Of a stretch of DNA of 64,000 nt, positions 59,661 to 64,000 are shown one piece after another. Origin of the DNA: Miscanthus floridulus (taxonomy: Eukaryota; Streptophyta; Magnoliopsida; Poales; Poaceae); NCBI RefSeq assembly GCF_019320115.1, contig NC_089581.1:68366485-68430484 (forward strand), written 5' to 3'. The position numbers were made by a program, and so were the translations under genes. The notes under the pieces are model-generated. The model was not told the DNA's origin. It saw only the letters and a list, made by a program, of their open reading frames with translations, and ran no database searches. The first letter of the stretch is position 1. Every line of letters begins with the position of its first letter.

Positions 59661-60342
59661 TAAAGATGGCAACAGCCCCGATACCCGATACTCAACGGAT
59701 ATTTGATCTATTAGAGAATGGAAATGGGATCATATCTTTACACACGGGGCATCTAAATGGACAAGAATCTATCTCCAACGAGTATAGCGGGTACGGGAAC
59801 ATTCCCTGTTTACCCGTCTCCGTTACCCGTTGGGGAACCCGACTATTTAAGCTATCATGCGAGTATTAGAACAAAAAAAACTCAACATAGGTATTTTGGC
59901 CCAAATCTAAACAATCATATATATAGTTTGTGTGTTCTAGGAACCCTAGTTCAATTTTTCCTCACCATCTCCGCCAGCAGCACAAGCACGCTTGCCTTAT
60001 GAGCGCTCGTGCCCCTCGCTTCCTCAGTTCAGTCTCTCTGCCACCTTTGCTCGTCCTCCTCGCAACCTCGCTCCTTCTCCTCGGCATCTCTGAGACTCCG
60101 ACACTTATACCTGGGCGAAGGAAAAACGTCTCCAATTGCAAAGCTGCGACCCCAAGTGTCCTTATTTATCGGGTATGCAGTACCCGTCGGGTATCTGTTA
60201 ACCGACCGATGCCCGACGAATACGGGGATGGGTAAAAATCTATACCCAAGATAGTTAACGGAATGAAGACGAGACGAATTCTTCGTGGCGGGAAAGAAAA
60301 CATTCCGACCATACCCAACGGTACATCCCGTTGCCATCCTTA
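59661..60342. mobile_element. hAT-type non-autonomous element, 682 bp, TSD GTCTCTGC
   Basis: Termini TAAAGATGGCAAC and GTTGCCATCCTTA are inverted repeats. The perfect 8 bp duplication GTCTCTGC is at 59653-59660 and 60343-60350. Subterminal 'gatacccgatactc', 'tacccgtcgggtat' words recur. It lies about 230 bases downstream of the kinase stop codon. Confidence 0.85.
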
Positions 60343-60574
60343 GTCTCTGCCCATCAAGCGCTGCCTAGCTAAAAGCTACTAGTACTACCGACCATATGAT
60401 ACACATACATACTTCTATCAGTCACATCATCCACCTTGCTTCGTTCGTTTTCGTTCCACGGAACGAACAGCCGGGCAGGACAAGGACAGCCCCGACCAGC
60501 CGGCCGCCGTTCCTGCTGCATTTCATCCGGCCAGCACCTTGCATTGGCTTTCCGACGATGTCTCAACAGAACAC

Positions 60575-62165
60575 TCACACGGCGGCGTCTGCTGGGTCCT
60601 CGGGCGGCTGCTGTAGCGGCTCCAGCGACGCGACGACGTCGCGCATGAGCGGCCGCGCCTTGGGGTTGTGGTTGAGGCAGTGGTACGCGAGCATGGCCGT
60701 CTTCTGCACGGCCCTGGCGGGCGGCGGGTCGTCCCATCCGCCGGCGCCGCCCGCCAGCCTGGGGTCGACGATGCCCTGCACGCGCTTCTTGTGCGGCAGC
60801 GCCGGGAGCGCCCAGTCGGTGAGCGCCTGCTCCCGCGGCGGGCGCGACCGGTCCAGCGACCGCCGCCCCGTGAGCAGCTCCAGCAGGACGACGCCGTAGC
60901 TGTAGACGTCGCTGGAGGCCGTGAGGTGGCCCGTCATCACGTACTCGGGCGCGGCGTAGCCGTAGGTGCCCATGACCCGCGTGGACACGTGCGACTGCTC
61001 CCCGACGGGCCCGTCCTTGGCGAGCCCGAAGTCGGAGAGCTTGGCGTTGAAGTCGGCGTCCAGCAGGATGTTGGAGGTCTTGAAGTCGCGGTAGATCACG
61101 GGGCGGGGCTCGGCGTCGTGGAGGAACGCCAGCCCGCGCGCCGCGCCCAGCGCGATCTTCATCCGCGTCGCCCACGGCAGCGGCGGCGACGTGCGGGAGA
61201 AGAGGTGCGACTCCACGCTGCCCAGCGCCATGTACTCGTACACCAGCACGCGGTGCTCGCCCTCGCAGCAGTACCCCACCAGCTTCACCAGGTTCGGGTG
61301 CGACAGCTGGCCCAGGAAGATCACCTCCGCCAGCCACTCCCGGTGGCCCTGGAAGCTGTTGTCGCCGTCGTGCACCTTGAGGGCCACCGGCAGGGTGGTG
61401 CTGGCGCTCAGGTCTGCGTCTCCGCCGGCTGGCGCGAAGGAACCCTTGTAGACAGGGCCGAATCCGCCGCCGCCGATGAGCGCCTCCTTCCGGAAGTCGT
61501 TGGCCACCTTCCTGAGCTCGGAGAAGGAGAAGGCCACCAGCGGGTTCCGAACCGCCGCCGACGCGCCCCGCCGCAGGGCCTCCACCTCGCCCGGGTTCGA
61601 TGGCAGCTTGCGGTCGTCGCTCCGGTCCACTTCCGACGGGCTCTGGACCTTAGGAGGAGTCTCTGCTCACCCCCGAATCACCGAGACAGGAAATTGAAGC
61701 GCCAAACCAAGAACGTCGTCAGAACGGGACGAGAGAAAAAATAACCGGCTAATTAATTAGTAATTATTAGGGAGTCCAATTAATTAGTACTAGCTTCTTG
61801 CTGATAATTAACTTGTTTTATTTTTTATGAGGGGAAATTAGATTAAAGTGCACTGTTACTGATTCATTTGAGATTACGACTAAACAAGCTTGCTGTTTTT
61901 AATCCTCTGGATGGACTCTGGTTCTGGATTTGGGTTGCCTGGAAAACTGAAACAGAGTGCCTAGCAAGAAACAAGCATATATACTCCTACCACTACTTCT
62001 TTGCTTGGAATTCAGGGGATTGGTGGAGCTCAATCAAGCGTAGGGACATGTGGATGGAGAGAAAGCAAGGCAAGAACCAAGAACCAGCAGAGGAACTCAC
62101 TCACCTGGTTTTGCAGTGGAGGAGACCTTGTTGACGTAGGGGCTGCCCCCCAAGCAGTTCCCCAT
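60575..62165 (-). CDS. Receptor-like cytoplasmic kinase, subfamily VII (PBL/RIPK-like), two exons
   Basis: Predicted join of 62165-62105 and 61662-60575 (minus), 382 residues, TGA stop at 60575-60577. Exon 1 encodes MGNCLGGSPYVNKVSSTAKP: Gly2 for N-myristoylation and Cys4 for palmitoylation, so plasma-membrane attachment is expected. The intron has GT (62104-62103) and CAG before 61662, phase 1. The kinase domain has GGGGFG (84-89), lysine in VALKV (116), YRDFK (catalytic D213, RD type), DFG (231-233), GTYGYAAPEY (activation loop end) and the RLCK-VII text FSELRKVANDF before it. Such kinases relay signals from pattern-recognition receptors in immunity and development (family knowledge). All catalytic residues are present and there are no stops, so it is probably functional. 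Odd: the whole kinase domain is in one exon. GC-rich, as many grass genes. Confidence 0.92.
61663..62104 (-). other. Intron 1 of the kinase gene
   Basis: 442 bases, GT...AG on the minus strand (GTGAGTGAG at the donor, GGGGGTGAGCAG at the acceptor). The interior is AT-rich (61740-61860) against GC-rich exons. It joins the lipid-anchor exon to the kinase exon. Confidence 0.85.
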
Positions 62166-62660
62166 GGGAAACAATCCTTATGCCTTCCGATCTCAATCTC
62201 CAACTCTCTCTTCGGAGAGCACCGAGAACGCACGGAGGCAAGGCAATCCGCTGGCGCTGGTCGTCTCTCTGAAGCCGAAGCAAGAGCAGCACCAGCTGCT
62301 GCAGCGGCGAAACAGAGAGACAACAGGGCACCGAGCAACCAAGAAGACGACGGCTTCCTCTCGGTTGCCGAGCTGTCGAGCTGAGCAAGAGCAAGAGCTG
62401 TCGAACCGGCTTCCGTCAGGAGGAAGGAAGGAAGAGAGAGAGATGGATGGAGGAGGGAGAAAGATCGAAGCTGGTGGCGATGCTATTTTGCTTTGTGCCC
62501 CCGTCGGCCCGTCCTCCTCCCCTCCAAGGCTCCAACGGCCGGAGGGAGAAGAGTCGGAGGAGGTAGCCGGAGCAGGACGTTTTCCCAGTGGGACATCACT
62601 TTCCCTGCTTTATCATCAGCAGCAGCATCGTCATATCATATCATAGCTTTCATCATGATA
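62166..62660 (-). promoter_or_regulatory. 5' UTR and presumed promoter-proximal region of the kinase gene
   Basis: On the minus strand a CT-rich tract (complement of 62405-62465, CTCTCTCTTCCTTCC) lies about 240-300 bases before the ATG, as common in plant 5' UTRs. No confident TATA box was found. Plus-strand frames here (e.g. from 62164) are antisense coincidences. Confidence 0.45.
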
Positions 62661-63026
62661 GAGAAAAAAAAAACCACACACACGAACACAAGGAGCAGCT
62701 AATTAAACGCTACGCAATTATGTGCAAAGGCACCGGTACTATCAACTATCATACGGAAGGCAGCCGCACTCTGCTGGTAGCCAGTTACACCAGGAATTAT
62801 GCACGTATGGTACGTACCGGGAGGGCATGTACAAGGACACACGTGTCTCATGTGCCCCAACCAACTGTCAAATTGGAACCCTGTTCGTGTTCGCCATGCT
62901 TGTTTGAGGTCCTCGGGTTTGGTTCGGGTTATACATCAACATGTAGATGCTCATGTACGGGTTACGGCTATTTTAGAAGACAAAAACATTTTAGGTTTAC
63001 GTTTAATGTCTACAACTAATAAAAAT
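62661..63026. other. Upstream intergenic sequence
   Basis: Frames up to 143 codons on the plus strand show no known domain. Nothing recognised. Confidence 0.4.
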
Positions 63027-63285
63027 TACTTCCTCCCGTCCCCAAAAAAATGCAATTCTAGAATAATGTCATATTTTAGTATATCAAGTTTGACCAAACA
63101 TAGATAAAAAAAATATAAATATTTATAATATCAAATAAATATCATTAGATTAATTACAAAATGTATTTTCATAATAAATTGATTTGAAGCCATAAATGTG
63201 AATACTATTTAATAGAAACTTGTTCAAACGTGAAGCACTTTAGCACATAATCCATAGTTGCATTCTTTTGGGGACAGATGTAGTA
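63027..63285. mobile_element. Stowaway-like MITE
   Basis: Inverted ends TACTTCCTCCCGTCCCC(A)nTGCAATTCT and, reversed, TACATCTGTCCCC(A)nTGCAACTA, each beginning at TA. AT-rich centre, 259 bp. Confidence 0.75.
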
Positions 63286-64000
63286 TTTATCTTGGCATGT
63301 GTGGTTTTTTTTTTTTTTTGCGTTTCTTGTTCTAATAACACAATAGCATACTATATGACTATGTAATCTTTTCATGAAATTTTCAGTTACTTTGTATGTT
63401 CTCTCGTATATGTTCACAGTTTTTTCCTGTAACTACATGGCTCGTCTATGTATCTTCAATAAGTATTTTATTTAAATCATTAGCTTAAGTTATGGTGGCT
63501 CTTGTTGTTCGTCCATGCCACATGACGTCATAAATTATTTTGATCTTATTAGTTGCTATAATTTTTTTCCTCAAATTAAGTTAAAACTCTTGTTATTATT
63601 GTATATTTATTAAAAACTCTTCTTCTGTATTTTAAAATTTTAATAAAAATAAAGATTTTGCTCGTGTACTGCACTCTTAATTACTATGATGGCATAAACA
63701 GTCATCAAACGTGCACTATGGTGCTCAATATTGGTGGTAGAGTTTGAAGTGAAATTTAGGAGGGACGAACCGTGCAAACCCCAAGAGGAAAACTATTTAA
63801 GCATTATAATCATCTATTCCCCCCCCCCCCCCCCCCCCCCGACGAATCTCAAATACTAGGGAGGTCATAGTCGTCTTTGTCTGCTTTAACCTCCCTCACT
63901 ATTCTTCAAGGTATTGAATTTTATTATATGTGTACTAATATTATTTATATAAAAATAGCGAGTTTACAGTTGTACTATCAATATAGATATGTCATGATAC
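63286..64000. other. AT-rich intergenic sequence with homopolymers
   Basis: Contains a T-run of about 16 (63304-63319) and a run of 22 C (63819-63840). No gene or element recognised. Confidence 0.5.
63819..63840. repeat. Homopolymer of 22 C
   Basis: Uninterrupted C tract between 'catctatt' and 'gacgaatc'. Its length is likely uncertain in the assembly. Confidence 0.9.

Noticed and set aside
60369..61744. Long frames on both strands overlapping the kinase (322 codons minus, 358 codons plus)
   Set aside because: They are GC-rich shadow frames of the kinase exon with arginine/alanine-rich composition and no domain.
62164..62646. Plus-strand 160-codon frame starting MGNNPYAF
   Set aside because: It overlaps the kinase start antisense and shows no domain; the minus-strand MGNCLG exon with splice donor explains the region.

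Overview
This is nuclear DNA from a grass, most likely a panicoid species (Andropogoneae is a guess, not shown). The evidence is nested LTR retrotransposons of typical grass lineages (Tekay/Del chromovirus, Tat, Athila and SIRE/Opie copia), Tourist, Stowaway and hAT MITEs, a shattered cereal-type NLR resistance gene, and one intact two-exon receptor-like cytoplasmic kinase. Nothing prokaryotic, organellar or viral was seen.

Layout. 1-16277 is a stack of three retrotransposons, all on the minus strand and all running off the left edge: a Tekay-like element with a 4.4 kb LTR (1-8223) sits in the gag of a Tat-lineage element (to 11515), which sits in the integrase region of a SIRE-like copia element (to 16277). 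16278-21989 is intergenic DNA with several MITEs. 21990-54285 holds scattered pieces of what reads as one minus-strand NLR gene: P-loop at 54.0-54.3 kb, kinase-2 to GLPL at 48.8-49.3 kb, winged helix/MHD at 27.3-27.6 kb and LRRs at 22.0-22.9 kb. The pieces are separated by a 4.3 kb solo LTR (22938-27252, TSD CCCCT), a hAT element (27630-48804, TSD GTATCAAT) that has swallowed about 21 kb of other elements, a 510 bp solo LTR (49441-49950, TSD CTAGG), hAT transposase remains and an inverted-repeat unit. Inside the hAT shell is an Athila-like element lacking reverse transcriptase (27961-47023), itself split by a complete non-autonomous Tekay-like element (27984-39314, TSD CTTAT). 54.3-59.6 kb is AT-rich DNA with tandem repeats, MITEs and a CACTA-like terminal region. 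A 682 bp hAT element (59661-60342, TSD GTCTCTGC) lies just downstream of the kinase gene (60575-62165, minus), the only gene here that looks functional.

Most notable: the left Tekay-like element carries an extra ORF between PBS and gag whose first 21 residues after Met match the histone H3 tail at 18 positions. K4 and K9 are kept, while K14 and K18 are arginine. The tail is fused to a globular domain, a coiled coil and an acidic C-terminus. The second Tekay-like element has lost all gag-pol but keeps a homologous ORF without the H3 tail.
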